Shown here: positions 47,581 to 60,667 of the stretch, piece by piece
Layout: every line of letters begins with the position of its first letter
Position numbering within the stretch: position 1 is the first letter of the stretch
From: Desmodus rotundus
Taxonomy: Eukaryota; Chordata; Mammalia; Chiroptera; Phyllostomidae
Direction: 5' to 3'
DNA length: 64,000 bases
NCBI RefSeq assembly: GCF_022682495.2
Contig: NW_026527533.1
Coordinates: forward strand, 1 to 64,000
Position numbers and translations under genes: made by a program
The notes under the pieces: model-generated
What the model saw: the letters and a program-made list of their open reading frames with translations, nothing else
Databases searched by the model: none
What the model was told of the DNA's origin: nothing

Positions 47581-48145
47581 TCACAGCAGTTTTACAGGGT
47601 CCCTGCGCACCTGTTCGGGGAAACAGCAGCCCTCCCTGCCACTCAGAGGACCGCACGATTTCCCACAGGCCACTGTGCCTAGCAGTACCTTCAGCCCCGC
47701 ACAGACAGTGTGCTAAGGACAGACTTGGGTACCGGGAGCATGGGCGGGGGATTTCCCATGGAACTCTCTAAGGGCCCGGTGCCCTGTGTGGCCCGGGGAG
47801 TGCCCATGCCGTTCCTTGACCCCGCAGGACACTTGCATCCAGCAATAAGCAGCCCTCTGCCCTCACGGGGCTCAAACACCTGGGCCCCGTGTGCGGGCAC
47901 CTGGCGTACGTGGAGGCAAAACAGCAGACCCGTCTGGCGCGAACCCACCACTGCGAAGATCCCCCTTTTCTTCCATCCGTAAAGGGGTCACGCTTGAGGA
48001 GTGGAGGAACATGGGGAGGCCCCCAGGAGATGGCTTTTCTCCGAGCCGCGGCTGGCTCGTTTCGGGCCTATACGTGGTCCGCGCATGCGCACTCAGGCTC
48101 CCAAGCACACACCTCCCTCGGCTCACCTGACCCACCCTTTAGAGG
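47581..48145 (+). repeat. Monomer 62, A/A2 mosaic, S1
   Basis: Starts as A after a non-T2 tract, with 'aacagcagccc', then becomes A2 ('ccactgtgcc', 'gggagcatggg'). The exchange lies near 47590-47670. Confidence 0.92.
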
Positions 48146-49076
48146 TCACAGCAGTTCCACAGGGTCCCTGGGCACCTGTCCGTGGACACAGGAGCCCTCC
48201 CTGCCACCTAGAGGACCACGCGATTTCCCCTGGGGAACACTGCCCAGAAGCACTCCCAGCCTCGCACAGACACTGTACGCAGGATAGACTTGTGGACCAG
48301 GGGCCTGGGCGGGGAATTTTCCAGGGAACTCTCTAAAGGCCAGGTGCCCTCTGTCGCCCTAGGAGTGCCCATGCCTTCCCTTAACCCTGCAGGACACTAT
48401 CATCCAGCAATAAGCAGCCATCTGCCTCCACGGGGCTCAAACACCTGGGCCCATTGTGCGAGCACCTGGCGTACGTGCAGGCAAACACGCAGACCCCTCT
48501 GGCCCTAACCCACCACTGGGAAGATCCCACTTTTCTTCCATCCGTAAAGGGGTCCTCCTTGAGGAGTGGAGGAACATGGGGAGGCCCCCAGGAGATGGCT
48601 TTTCTCCGAGCCGCGGCTGGCTCCTTTCGGGCCTATACGTGGGCCGCGCGTGCGCACTCAGGCTCCCCACCACAAGCCTCCCTCGGGTCACGGGACCCAC
48701 CCTTGACGTGTCTCCTGAACCACCGTTGAGGGGTCACGGCACCCACCCCTGAGGGGTCAGGTGACCCACCCCTGAGGGGTCACGTGACCCACCCCGAGGG
48801 GTCTCGTGACCCACACCTGAGGGGTCACGTGACCCACTACTGGGGGGTCACGTGACCCACACCTGAGGGGTCTCGTGACCCACCCCACAGGGGTCACGTG
48901 ACCCACCCCTGAGGGGTCACATGACCCACCCTTGAGGGGTCTCGTGACCTACCCTTTTGGGGTCACGTGACCCACCCTTGAGGGGTCTCGTGACCCACCC
49001 TTGAGGGGTCCCGTGAACCGCCCTTGGGAGGTCACGTTCCCCACCCTTAAGGGGTCACATGACCCACCTTGAGAGG
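48146..49076 (+). repeat. Monomer 63, B-P17
   Basis: B core with 'cagccatctgcc', then Q-like 'gggaagatcccac' and CTATACG, then a P end: a three-part mosaic. Confidence 0.92.
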
Positions 49077-49915
49077 TCACAGCAGTTTTACAGGGTCCCT
49101 GCGCACCTGTTCGGGGAAACAGCGGCCCTCCCTGCCACTCAGAGGACCGCACGATTTCCCACAGGCCACTGTGCCTAGCAGTACCTTCAGCCCCGCACAG
49201 ACAGTGTGCTAAGGACAGACTTGGGTACCGGGAGCATGGGCGGGGAATTTTCCAGGGAACTCTCTAAAGGCCAGGTGCCCTCTGTCGCCCTTGGAGTGCC
49301 CACGCCTTCCCTTAACCCTGCAGGACACTATCATCCAGCAATAAGCAGCCCTCTGCCTCCACGGGGCTCAAACACCTGGGCCCATTGTGCGAGCACCTGG
49401 CGTACGTGCAGGCAAACCCGCAGGCCCCTCTGGCCCGAACCCACCACTGCGAAGATCCCCCTTTTCTTCCATCCGTAAAGGGGTCCTCCTTGAGAGGTGG
49501 AGGAACATGGGAGGCCCCCAGGAGATGGCTTTTCTCCGAGCCGCGGCTGGCTCATTTCGGGCCTATAAGTGGGCCGCCCATGCGCACTCAGGCTCCCCAC
49601 CACAAGCCTCCCTCGGGTCACGGGACCCACCCTTGACGTGTCTCCTGAACCACCGTTGAGGGGTCACGTGACCCACCCCTGAGGGGTCACGTGACCCACC
49701 CCTGAGGGGTCTCGTGACCCACCCCTGAGGGGTCTCGTGACCCACCCCTGAGGGGTCACGTGACCCACCCCTGAGGGGTCCCGTGACCCACCCCTGAGGG
49801 GTCACATGACCCACCCTTGAGGGGTCTCGTGACCCACCCTTGAGGGGTCCCGTGAACCGCCCTTGGGAGGTCACGTTCCCCACCCTTAAGGGGTCACATG
49901 ACCCACCTTGAGAGG
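49077..49915 (+). repeat. Monomer 64, A2/B mosaic, P13
   Basis: A2 up to 'gggagcatgggcgggg' (about 49245), then B from 'aattttccaggg'. Downstream it matches monomer 80, including 'cgcaggcccctctgg' and the altered NRF1 'gccgcccatgcgc'. Confidence 0.93.
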
Positions 49916-50480
49916 TCACAGCAGTTTTACAGGGTCCCTGCGCACCTGTTCGGGGAAACAGCGGCCCTCCCTGCCACTCAGAGGACCGCACGATTTCCCA
50001 CAGGCCACTGTGCCTAGCAGTACCTTCAGCCCCGCACAGACAGTGTGCTAAGGACAGACTTGGGTACCGGGAGCATGGGCGGGGGATTTCCCATGGAACT
50101 CTCTAAGGGCCCGGTGCCCTGTGTGGCCCGGGGAGTGCCCATGCCGTTCCTTGACCCCGCAGGACACTTGCATCCAGCAATAAGCAGCCCTCTGCCCTCA
50201 CGGGGCTCAAACACGTGGGCCCCGTGTGCGGGCACCTGGCGTACGTGGAGGCAAAACAGCAGACCCGTCTGGCGCGAACCCACCACTGCGAAGATCCCCC
50301 TTTTCTTCCATCCGTAAAGGGGTCACGCTTGAGGAGTGGAGGAACATGGGGAGGCCCCCAGGAGATGGCTTTTCTCCGAGCCGCGGCTGGCTCGTTTCGG
50401 GCCTATACGTGGTCCGCGCATGCGCACTCAGGCTCCCAAGCACACACCTCCCTCGGCTCACCTGACCCACCCTTTAGAGG
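49916..50480 (+). repeat. Monomer 65, A2-S1
   Basis: Carries the core CACGTG at 50212-50217. Confidence 0.93.
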
Positions 50481-51366
50481 TCACAGCAGTTCCACAGGGT
50501 CCCTGGGCACCTGTCCGTGGACACAGGAGCCCTCCCTGCCACCTAGAGGACCACGCGATTTCCCCTGGGGAACACTGCCCAGAAGCACTCCCAGCCTCGC
50601 ACAGACACTGTACGCAGGATAGACTTGTGGACCAGGGGCCTGGGCGGGGAATTTTCCAGGGAACTCTCTAAAGGCCAGGTGCCCTCTGTCGCCCTAGGAG
50701 TGCCCATGCCTTCCCTTAACCCTGCAGGACACTATCATCCAGCAATAAGCAGCCCTCTGCCTCCACGGGGCTCAAACACCTGGGCCCATTGTGCGAGCAC
50801 CTGGCGTACGTGCAGGCAAACACGCAGACCCCTCTGGCCCTAACCCACCACTGCGAAGATCCCCCTTTTCTTCCATCCGTAAAGGGGTCCTCCTTGAGGA
50901 GTGGAGGAACATGGGGAGGCCCCCAGGAGATGGCTTTTCTCCGAGCCGCGGCTGGCTCCTTTCGGGCCTATACGTGGGCCGCGCGTGCGCACTCAGGCTC
51001 CCCACAACAGGCCACCCTCGGGTCACGGGACCCACCCTTGAGGTGTCTCCTGACCCACCCTTGAGGGGTCACGTGACCCACCCCCGAGGGGTCACGTGAC
51101 CCACACCGGAGGGGTGACGGGACCCACCCCTGGGGGTCTCGTGACGCACCCCTGAGGGGTCACGTGACCCACCCCTGGGGGGTCTCGTGACCGATCCTTG
51201 AGGGGTCACGTGACCCACCCCTGAGGGGTCACGTGACCCACCCTTGAGGGGTTTTGTGACCCACCCTTTTGGGGTCACGTGACCCACCCTTTCGGGGTCT
51301 CGTGACCCACCCTTGGGAGGTCACCTGTCCCACCCTGGAGGGGTCAGGTGACCCGCCCTTGAGAGG
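50481..51366 (+). repeat. Monomer 66, B-Q15
   Basis: B core (gcgtacgtgcagg form) with a Q end; 'caggccaccctcggg' is shared with monomers 71 and 82. Confidence 0.93.
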
Positions 51367-52320
51367 TCACAGCAGTATCACAGGGTCACTGCGCACCGGT
51401 CCATGGAAACAGAAGCCCTCCCTGCCACTCAGAGGACCGCGCGATTTCCCCTAGGCAACACTGCCCAGCAGCACTCTCAGCCCCGCACAGACAGTGTGCA
51501 AAGGACAGACTTGGATACCGGGGGCCTGGGCGGGGGATTTTCCATGGAACTCTCGGAGGGCCCGGTGCCCTGTGTCGCCCGGGAGTGCCCATGCCCTTCC
51601 TTGACCCCGCAGGACACTTGCATCCAGCAATAAGCAGCCGTCTACCTCCACGGGGCTCAAACACCTGGGCCCGGTGTGCGGGACCTGGCATACGTGGAGG
51701 CAAACCCCCTGAACCCTCTGGCCCGAACCCACCACTGCGAAGATCCCCCTTTTCTTCCATCCTTAAAGGGGCCCTCCCTGGGGAGTGGAGGAACAAGGGG
51801 AGGCCCCCAGGAGATGGCTTTTCTCCGAGCCGCGGCTGGCTCATTTCGGGCCTATAAGTGGGCCTCGCGTGCGCACTCAGGCTCCCCACCACAAGCCTCC
51901 CTCGGGTCACGGGACCCACCCTTGACGTGTCTCCTGAACCACCGTTGAGGGGTCACGTCACCCAGCCCTGAGGGGTCACGTGACCCACCCCTGAGGGGTC
52001 TCGTGACCCACCCCACAGGGGTCACGTGACCCAACCCTGAGGCGTCACGTGAACCAAACCTGAGGGGTCACGTGACCCACCCCTGAGGGATCACGTGACC
52101 CACTCCTGGGGGGTCACGTGACCCAACCCCGAGGGGTCTCGTGACCCACCCTTGAGGGCTCTCGTGACCCACCCCTGAGGGGTCACGTGACCCACCCTTG
52201 AGGGGTCTCGTGACCTACACTTTTGGGGTCACGTGACCCACCCTTGAGGGGTCTCGTGACCTACCCTTTTGGGGTCACGTGACCCACCCTTGAGGGGTCT
52301 CGTGACCCACCCTTGAGGGG
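51367..52320 (+). repeat. Monomer 67, C-P18
   Basis: C core with 'gcctcgcgtgcg'. The tract has 'cacccagccctgagg' and 'aaccaaacctgagg', shared with monomer 72. Confidence 0.93.
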
Positions 52321-52885
52321 TCACAGCAGTTTTACAGGGTCCCTGCGCACCTGTTCGGGGAAACAGCAGCCCTCCCTGCCACTCAGAGGACCGCACGATT
52401 TCCCACAGGCCACACTGCCTAGCAGTACCTTCAGCCCCGCACAGACAGTGTGCCAAGGACAGACTTGGGTACCGGGGGCATGGGCGGGGGATTTCCCATG
52501 GAACTCTCTAAAGGCCCGGTGCCCTGTGTGGCCCGGGGAGTGCCCATGCCGTTCCTTGACCCCGCAGGACACTTGCATCCAGCAATAAGCAGCCCTCTGC
52601 CTCCACGGGGCTCAAACACCTGGGCCCGGTGTGCGGGCACCTGGCGTACGTGGAGGGAAACCCGCAGACCCCTCTGGCGCGAACCCACCACTGCGAAGAT
52701 CCCCCTTTTCTTCCATCCGTAAAGGGGTCACGCTTGAGGAGTGGAGGAACATGGGGAGGCCCCCAGGAGATGGCTTTTCTCCGAGCCGCGGCTGGCTCGT
52801 TTCGGGCCTATACGTGAGCCGCGCATGCGCACTCAGGCTCCCAAGCACACACCTCCCTCGGCTCACCTGACCCACCCTTTAGAGG
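52321..52885 (+). repeat. Monomer 68, A-S1
   Basis: 'cagtgtgccaagg' and 'ctatacgtgagcc' are shared only with monomer 73. Confidence 0.93.
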
Positions 52886-53862
52886 TCACAGCAGTTCCAC
52901 AGGGTCCCTGGGCACCTGTCCGTGGACACAGGAGCCCTCCCTGCCACCTAGAGGACCACGCGATTTCCCCTGGGGAACACTGCCCAGAAGCACTCCCACC
53001 CTCGCACAGACACTGTACGCAGGATAGACTTGTGGACCAGGGGCCTGGGCGGGGAATTTTCCAGGGAACTCTCTAAAGGCCAGGTGCACTCTGTCGCCCT
53101 GGGAGTGCCCACGCCTTCCCTTAACCCTGCAGGACACTATCATCCAGCAATAAGCAGCCCTCTGCCTCCACGGGGCTCAAACACCTGGGCCCATTGTGCG
53201 AGCACCTGGCGTACGTGCAGGCAAACCCGCAGACCCCTCTGGCCCGAACCCACCACTGCGAAGATCCCCCTTTTCTTCCATCCGTAAAGGGGTCCTCCTT
53301 GAGAGGTGGAGGAACATGGGAGGCCCCCAGGAGATGGCTTTTCTCCGAGCCGCGGCTGGCTCATTTCGGGCCTATAAGTGGGCCGCGCATGCGCACTCAG
53401 GCTCCCCACCACAAGCCTCCCTCGGGTCACGGGACCCACCCTTGACGTGTCTCCTGAACCACCGTTGAGGGGTCACGTGACCCACCCCTGAGGGGTCACG
53501 TGACCCACCCCTGAGGGGTCTTGTGACCCACCCCACAGGGGTCACGTGACCCACCCCGGAGGGGTCACGTGACCCACCCCTGAGGGGTCTCGTGACCCAC
53601 CCCTGAGGGGTCACGTGACCCACCCCTGAGGGGTCCCTTGACCCACCCCTGAGGGGTCACGTGACCCACCCCTGAGGGTTCGCATGACCCACCCTTGAGA
53701 GGTCTCGTGACCTACCCTTTTGGGGTCACGTGACCCACCCTTTTGGGGTCACATGACCCACCCTTGAGGGGTCTCGTGACCCACCCTTGAGGGGTCCCGT
53801 GAACCGCCCTTGGGAGGTCACGTTCCCCACCCTTAAGGGGTCACATGACCCACCTTGAGAGG
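52886..53862 (+). repeat. Monomer 69, B-P19
   Basis: B core of the 'gagaggtgg' type with 'ctcccaccctcgcac'; T2 tract end. Confidence 0.93.
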
Positions 53863-54427
53863 TCACAGCAGTTTTACAGGGTCCCTGCGCACCTGTTCGG
53901 GGAAACAGCGGCCCTCCCTGCCACTCAGAGGACCGCACGATTTCCCACAGGCCACTGTGCCTAGCAGTACCTTCAGCCCCGCACAGACAGTGTGCTAAGG
54001 ACAGACTTGGGTACCGGGAGCATGGGCGGGGGATTTCCCATGGAACTCTCTAAGGGCCCGGTGCCCTGTGTGGCCCGGGGAGTGCCCATGCCGTTCCTTG
54101 ACCCCGCAGGACACTTGCATCCAGCAATAAGCAGCCCTCTGCCCTCACGGGGCTCAAACACCTGTGCCCCGTGTGCGGGCACCTGGCGTACGTGGAGGCA
54201 AAACAGCAGACCCGTCTGGCGCGAACACACCACTGCAAAGATCCCCCTTTTCTTCCATCCGTAAAGGGGTCACGCTTGAGGAGTGGAGGAACATGGGGAG
54301 GCCCCCAGGAGATGGCTTTTCTCCCAGCCGCGGCTGGCTCGTTTCGGGCCTATACGTGGTCCGCGCATGCGCACTCAGGCTCCCAAGCACACACCTCCCT
54401 CGGCTCACCTGACCCACCCTTTAGAGG
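53863..54427 (+). repeat. Monomer 70, A2-S1
   Basis: 'cacctgtgccccg' and 'ccactgcaaagatc' are shared only with monomer 75. Confidence 0.93.
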
Positions 54428-55313
54428 TCACAGCAGTTCCACAGGGTCCCTGGGCACCTGTCCGTGGACACAGGAGCCCTCCCTGCCACCTAGAGGACCA
54501 CGCGATTTCCCCTGGGGAACACTGCCCAGAAGCACTCCCAGCCTCGCACAGACACTGTACGCAGGATAGACTTGTGGACCAGGGGCCTGGGCGGGGAATT
54601 TTCCAGGGAACTCTCTAAAGGCCAGGTGCCCTCTGTCGCCCTAGGAGTGCCCATGCCTTCCCTTAACCCTGCAGGACACTATCATCCAGCAATAAGCAGC
54701 CCTCTGCCTCCACGGGGCTCAAACACCTGGGCCCATTGTGCGAGCACCTGGCGTACGTGCAGGCAAACACGCAGACCCCTCTGGCCCTAACCCACCACTG
54801 CGAAGATCCCCCTTTTCTTCCATCCGTAAAGGGGTCCTCCTTGAGGAGTGGAGGAACATGGGGAGGCCCCCAGGAGATGGCTTTTCTCCGAGCCGCGGCT
54901 GGCTCCTTTCGGGCCTATACGTGGGCCGCGCGTGCGCACTCAGGCTCCCCACAACAGGCCACCCTCGGGTCACGGGACCCACCCTTGAGGTGTCTCCTGA
55001 CCCACCCTTGAGGGGTCACGTGACCCACCCCCGAGGGGTCACGTGACCCACACCGGAGGGGTGACGGGACCCACCCCTGGGGGTCTCGTGACGCACCCCT
55101 GAGGGGTCACGTGACCCACCCCTGGGGGGTCTCGTGACCGATCCTTGAGGGGTCACGTGACCCACCCCTGAGGGGTCACGTGACCCACCCTTGAGGGGTT
55201 TTGTGACCCACCCTTTTGGGGTCACGTGACCCACCCTTTCGGGGTCTCGTGACCCACCCTTGGGAGGTCACCTGTCCCACCCTGGAGGGGTCAGGTGACC
55301 CGCCCTTGAGAGG
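54428..55313 (+). repeat. Monomer 71, B-Q15
   Basis: Copy of monomer 66 at 3,947 bp. Confidence 0.93.
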
Positions 55314-56267
55314 TCACAGCAGTATCACAGGGTCACTGCGCACCGGTCCATGGAAACAGAAGCCCTCCCTGCCACTCAGAGGACCGCGCGATTTCCCCTA
55401 GGCAACACTGCCCAGCAGCACTCTCAGCCCCGCACAGACAGTGTGCAAAGGACAGACTTGGATACCGGGGGCCTGGGCGGGGGATTTTCCATGGAACTCT
55501 CGGAGGGCCCGGTGCCCTGTGTCGCCCGGGAGTGCCCATGCCCTTCCTTGACCCCGCAGGACACTTGCATCCAGCAATAAGCAGCCGTCTACCTCCACGG
55601 GGCTCAAACACCTGGGCCCGGTGTGCGGGACCTGGCATACGTGGAGGCAAACCCCCTGAACCCTCTGGCCCGAACCCACCACTGCGAAGATCCCCCTTTT
55701 CTTCCATCCTTAAAGGGGCCCTCCCTGGGGAGTGGAGGAACAAGGGGAGGCCCCCAGGAGATGGCTTTTCTCCGAGCCGCGGCTGGCTCATTTCGGGCCT
55801 ATAAGTGGGCCTCGCGTGCGCACTCAGGCTCCCCACCACAAGCCTCCCTCGGGTCACGGGACCCACCCTTGACGTGTCTCCTGAACCACCGTTGAGGGGT
55901 CACGTCACCCAGCCCTGAGGGGTCACGTGACCCACCCCTGAGGGGTCTCGTGACCCACCCCACAGGGGTCACGTGACCCAACCCTGAGGCGTCACGTGAA
56001 CCAAACCTGAGGGGTCACGTGACCCACCCCTGAGGGATCACGTGACCCACTCCTGGGGGGTCACGTGACCCAACCCCGAGGGGTCTCGTGACCCACCCTT
56101 GAGGGCTCTCGTGACCCACCCCTGAGGGGTCACGTGACCCACCCTTGAGGGGTCTCGTGACCTACACTTTTGGGGTCACGTGACCCACCCTTGAGGGGTC
56201 TCGTGACCTACCCTTTTGGGGTCACGTGACCCACCCTTGAGGGGTCTCGTGACCCACCCTTGAGGGG
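55314..56267 (+). repeat. Monomer 72, C-P18
   Basis: Copy of monomer 67 at 3,947 bp, tract variants included. Confidence 0.93.
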
Positions 56268-56832
56268 TCACAGCAGTTTTACAGGGTCCCTGCGCACCTG
56301 TTCGGGGAAACAGCAGCCCTCCCTGCCACTCAGAGGACCGCACGATTTCCCACAGGCCACACTGCCTAGCAGTACCTTCAGCCCCGCACAGACAGTGTGC
56401 CAAGGACAGACTTGGGTACCGGGGGCATGGGCGGGGGATTTCCCATGGAACTCTCTAAAGGCCCGGTGCCCTGTGTGGCCCGGGGAGTGCCCATGCCGTT
56501 CCTTGACCCCGCAGGACACTTGCATCCAGCAATAAGCAGCCCTCTGCCTCCACGGGGCTCAAACACCTGGGCCCGGTGTGCGGGCACCTGGCGTACGTGG
56601 AGGGAAACCCGCAGACCCCTCTGGCGCGAACCCACCACTGCGAAGATCCCCCTTTTCTTCCATCCGTAAAGGGGTCACGCTTGAGGAGTGGAGGAACATG
56701 GGGAGGCCCCCAGGAGATGGCTTTTCTCCGAGCCGCGGCTGGCTCGTTTCGGGCCTATACGTGAGCCGCGCATGCGCACTCAGGCTCCCAAGCACACACC
56801 TCCCTCGGCTCACCTGACCCACCCTTTAGAGG
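56268..56832 (+). repeat. Monomer 73, A-S1
   Basis: Copy of monomer 68 with both of its private changes. Confidence 0.93.
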
Positions 56833-57740
56833 TCACAGCAGTTCCACAGGGTCCCTGGGCACCTGTCCGTGGACACAGGAGCCCTCCCTGCCACCTAGAG
56901 GACCACGCGATTTCCCCTGGGGAACACTGCCCAGAAGCACTCCCACCCTCGCACAGACACTGTACGCAGGATAGACTTGTGGACCAGGGGCCTGGGCGGG
57001 GAATTTTCCAGGGAACTCTCTAAAGGCCAGGTGCACTCTGTCGCCCTGGGAGTGCCCACGCCTTCCCTTAACCCTGCAGGACACTATCATCCAGCAATAA
57101 GCAGCCCTCTGCCTCCACGGGGCTCAAACACCTGGGCCCATTGTGCGAGCACCTGGCGTACGTGCAGGCAAACCCGCAGACCCCTCTGGCCCGAACCCAC
57201 CACTGCGAAGATCCCCCTTTTCTTCCATCCGTAAAGGGGTCCTCCTTGAGAGGTGGAGGAACATGGGAGGCCCCCAGGAGATGGCTTTTCTCCGAGCCGC
57301 GGCTGGCTCATTTCGGGCCTATAAGTGGGCCGCGCATGCGCACTCAGGCTCCCCACCACAAGCCTCCCTCGGGTCACGGGACCCACCCTTGACGTGTCTC
57401 CTGAACCACCGTTGAGGGGTCACGTGACCCACCCCGGAGGGGTCACGTGACCCACCCCTGAGGGGTCTCGTGACCCACCCCTGAGGGGTCACGTGACCCA
57501 CCCCTGAGGGGTCCCTTGACCCACCCCTGAGGGGTCACGTGACCCACCCCTGAGGGTTCGCATGACCCACCCTTGAGAGGTCTCGTGACCTACCCTTTTG
57601 GGGTCACGTGACCCACCCTTTTGGGGTCACATGACCCACCCTTGAGGGGTCTCGTGACCCACCCTTGAGGGGTCCCGTGAACCGCCCTTGGGAGGTCACG
57701 TTCCCCACCCTTAAGGGGTCACATGACCCACCTTGAGAGG
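56833..57740 (+). repeat. Monomer 74, B-P16
   Basis: Copy of monomer 69 with three tract units lost near the start of the tract. Confidence 0.93.
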
Positions 57741-58305
57741 TCACAGCAGTTTTACAGGGTCCCTGCGCACCTGTTCGGGGAAACAGCGGCCCTCCCTGCC
57801 ACTCAGAGGACCGCACGATTTCCCACAGGCCACTGTGCCTAGCAGTACCTTCAGCCCCGCACAGACAGTGTGCTAAGGACAGACTTGGGTACCGGGAGCA
57901 TGGGCGGGGGATTTCCCATGGAACTCTCTAAGGGCCCGGTGCCCTGTGTGGCCCGGGGAGTGCCCATGCCGTTCCTTGACCCCGCAGGACACTTGCATCC
58001 AGCAATAAGCAGCCCTCTGCCCTCACGGGGCTCAAACACCTGTGCCCCGTGTGCGGGCACCTGGCGTACGTGGAGGCAAAACAGCAGACCCGTCTGGCGC
58101 GAACACACCACTGCAAAGATCCCCCTTTTCTTCCATCCGTAAAGGGGTCACGCTTGAGGAGTGGAGGAACATGGGGAGGCCCCCAGGAGATGGCTTTTCT
58201 CCCAGCCGCGGCTGGCTCGTTTCGGGCCTATACGTGGTCCGCGCATGCGCACTCAGGCTCCCAAGCACACACCTCCCTCGGCTCACCTGACCCACCCTTT
58301 AGAGG
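57741..58305 (+). repeat. Monomer 75, A2-S1
   Basis: Copy of monomer 70 at 3,878 bp (3,947 less three units). Confidence 0.93.
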
Positions 58306-59215
58306 TCACAGCAGTTCCACAGGGTCCCTGGGCACCTGTCCGTGGACACAGGAGCCCTCCCTGCCACCTAGAGGACCACGCGATTTCCCCTGGGGAACAC
58401 TGCCCAGAAGCACTCCCAGCCTCGCACAGACACTGTACGCAGGATAGACTTGTGGACCAGGGGCCTGGGCGGGGAATTTTCCAGGGAACTCTCTAAAGGC
58501 CAGGTGCCCTCTGTCGCCCTAGGAGTGCCCATGCCTTCCCTTAACCCTGCAGGACACTATCATCCAGCAATAAGCAGCCCTCTGCCTCCACGGGGCTCAA
58601 ACACCTGGGCCCATTGTGCGAGCACCTGGCGTACGTGCAGGCAAAAACGCAGACCCCTCTGGCCCTAACCCACCACTGCGAAGATCCCCCTTTTCTTCCA
58701 TCCGTAAAGGGGTCCTCCTTGAGGAGTGGAGGAACATGGGGAGGCCCCCAGGAGATGGCTTTTCTCCGAGCCGCGGCTGGCTCATTTCGGGCCTATAAGT
58801 GGGCCGCGCGTGCGCACTCAGGCTCCCCACCACAAGCCTCCCTCGGGTCACGGGACCCACCCTTGACGTGTCTCCTGAACCACCGTTGAGGGGTCACGGC
58901 ACCCACCCCTGAGGGGTCAGGTGACCCACCCCTGAGGGGTCACGTGACCCACCCCTGAGGGGTCTCGTGACCCACCCCTGAGGGGTCACGTGACCCACTA
59001 CTGGGGGGTCACGTGACCCACACCTGAGGGGTCTCGTGACCCACCCCACAGGGGTCACGTGACCCACCCCTGAGGGGTCACATGACCCACCCTTGAGGGG
59101 TCTCGTGACCTACCCTTTTGGGGTCACGTGACCCACCCTTCAGGGGTCTCGTGACCAACCCTTTTGGGGTCACGTGACCCACCCTTCAGGGGTCTCGTTA
59201 CCCACCCTTGAGGGG
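58306..59215 (+). repeat. Monomer 76, B-P16
   Basis: Matches monomer 60 at 12,476 bp ('gcaaaaacgcag', 'cgttaccc'). Confidence 0.93.
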
Positions 59216-59941
59216 TCACAGCAGTTTTACAGGGTCCCTGCGCACCTGTTCGGGGAAACAGCAGCCCTCCCTGCCACTCAGAGGACCGCACGATTTCCCA
59301 CAGGCCACACTGCCTAGCAGTACCTTCAGCCCCGCACAGACAGTGTGCTAAGGACAGACTTGGGTACCGGGGGCATGGGCGGGGGATTTCCCATGGAACT
59401 CTCTAAGGGCCCGGTGCCCTGTGTGGCCCGGGGAGTGCCCATGCCGTTCCTTGACCCCGCAGGACACTTGCATCCAGCAATAAGCAGCCCTCTGCCTCCA
59501 CGGGGCTCAAACACCTGGGCCCGGTGTGCGGGCACCTGGCGTACGTGGAGGCAAACCCGCAGACCCCTCTGGCCCGAACCCACCACTGGGAAGATCCCAC
59601 TTTTCTTCCATCCGTAAAGGGGTCCTCCTTGAGGAGTGGAGGAACATGGGGAGGCCCCCAGGAGATGGCTTTTCTCCGAGCCGCGGCTGGCTCCTTTCGG
59701 GCCTATACGTGGGCCGCGCGTGCGCACTCAGGCTCCCCACAACAGGCCTCCCTCGGGTCACGGGACCCACCCTTGAGGTGTCTCCTGACCCACCCTTGAG
59801 GGGTCACGTGACCCACCCCCGAGGGGTCACGTGACCCACACCGGAGGGGTCACGGGACCCACGCCTGGGGGGTCTCGTGACCGACCCTTTTGGGGTCACG
59901 TGACCCACCCTTGAGGGGTCTCGTGACCCACCCTTGAGGGG
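59216..59941 (+). repeat. Monomer 77, A-Q8
   Basis: First of two 726-bp A-Q monomers. Matches monomer 61 but has five fewer units. Confidence 0.93.
59758..59941 (+). repeat. 23-bp tract, 8 units
   Basis: Opening pre-C units ('ccgagggg', 'ccggagggg', 'cgcctgggggg') are joined at 'ccgacccttttgg' to closing pre-A units. The identical tract follows monomer 78. Confidence 0.93.
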
Positions 59942-60667
59942 TCACAGCAGTTTTACAGGGTCCCTGCGCACCTGTTCGGGGAAACAGCAGCCCTCCCTGC
60001 CACTCAGAGGACCGCACGATTTCCCACAGGCCACACTGCCTAGCAGTACCTTCAGCCCCGCACAGACAGTGTGCTAAGGACAGACTTGGGTACCGGGGGC
60101 ATGGGCGAGGGATTTCCCATGGAACTCTCTAAAGGCCCGGTGCCCTGTGTGGCCCGGGGAGTGCCCATGCCGTTCCTTGACCCCGCAGGACACTTGCATC
60201 CAGCAATAAGCAGCCCTCTGCCTCCACGGGGCTCAAACACCTGGGCCCGGTGTGCGGGCACCTGGCGTACGTGGAGGCAAACCCGCAGACCCCTCTGGCC
60301 CGAACCCACCACTGGGAAGATCCCACTTTTCTTCCATCCGTAAAGGGGTCCTCCTTGAGGAGTGGAGGAACATGGGGAGGCCCCCAGGAGATGGCTTTTC
60401 TCCGAGCCGCGGCTGGCTCCTTTCGGGCCTATACGTGGGCCGCGCGTGCGCACTCAGGCTCCCCACAACAGGCCTCCCTCGGGTCACGGGACCCACCCTT
60501 GAGGTGTCTCCTGACCCACCCTTGAGGGGTCACGTGACCCACCCCCGAGGGGTCACGTGACCCACACCGGAGGGGTCACGGGACCCACGCCTGGGGGGTC
60601 TCGTGACCGACCCTTTTGGGGTCACGTGACCCACCCTTGAGGGGTCTCGTGACCCACCCTTGAGGGG
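59942..60667 (+). repeat. Monomer 78, A-Q8
   Basis: Copy of monomer 77 with 'gggcgaggg', which destroys the GC box at 60103-60108 but leaves the kappaB-like site. Confidence 0.93.
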
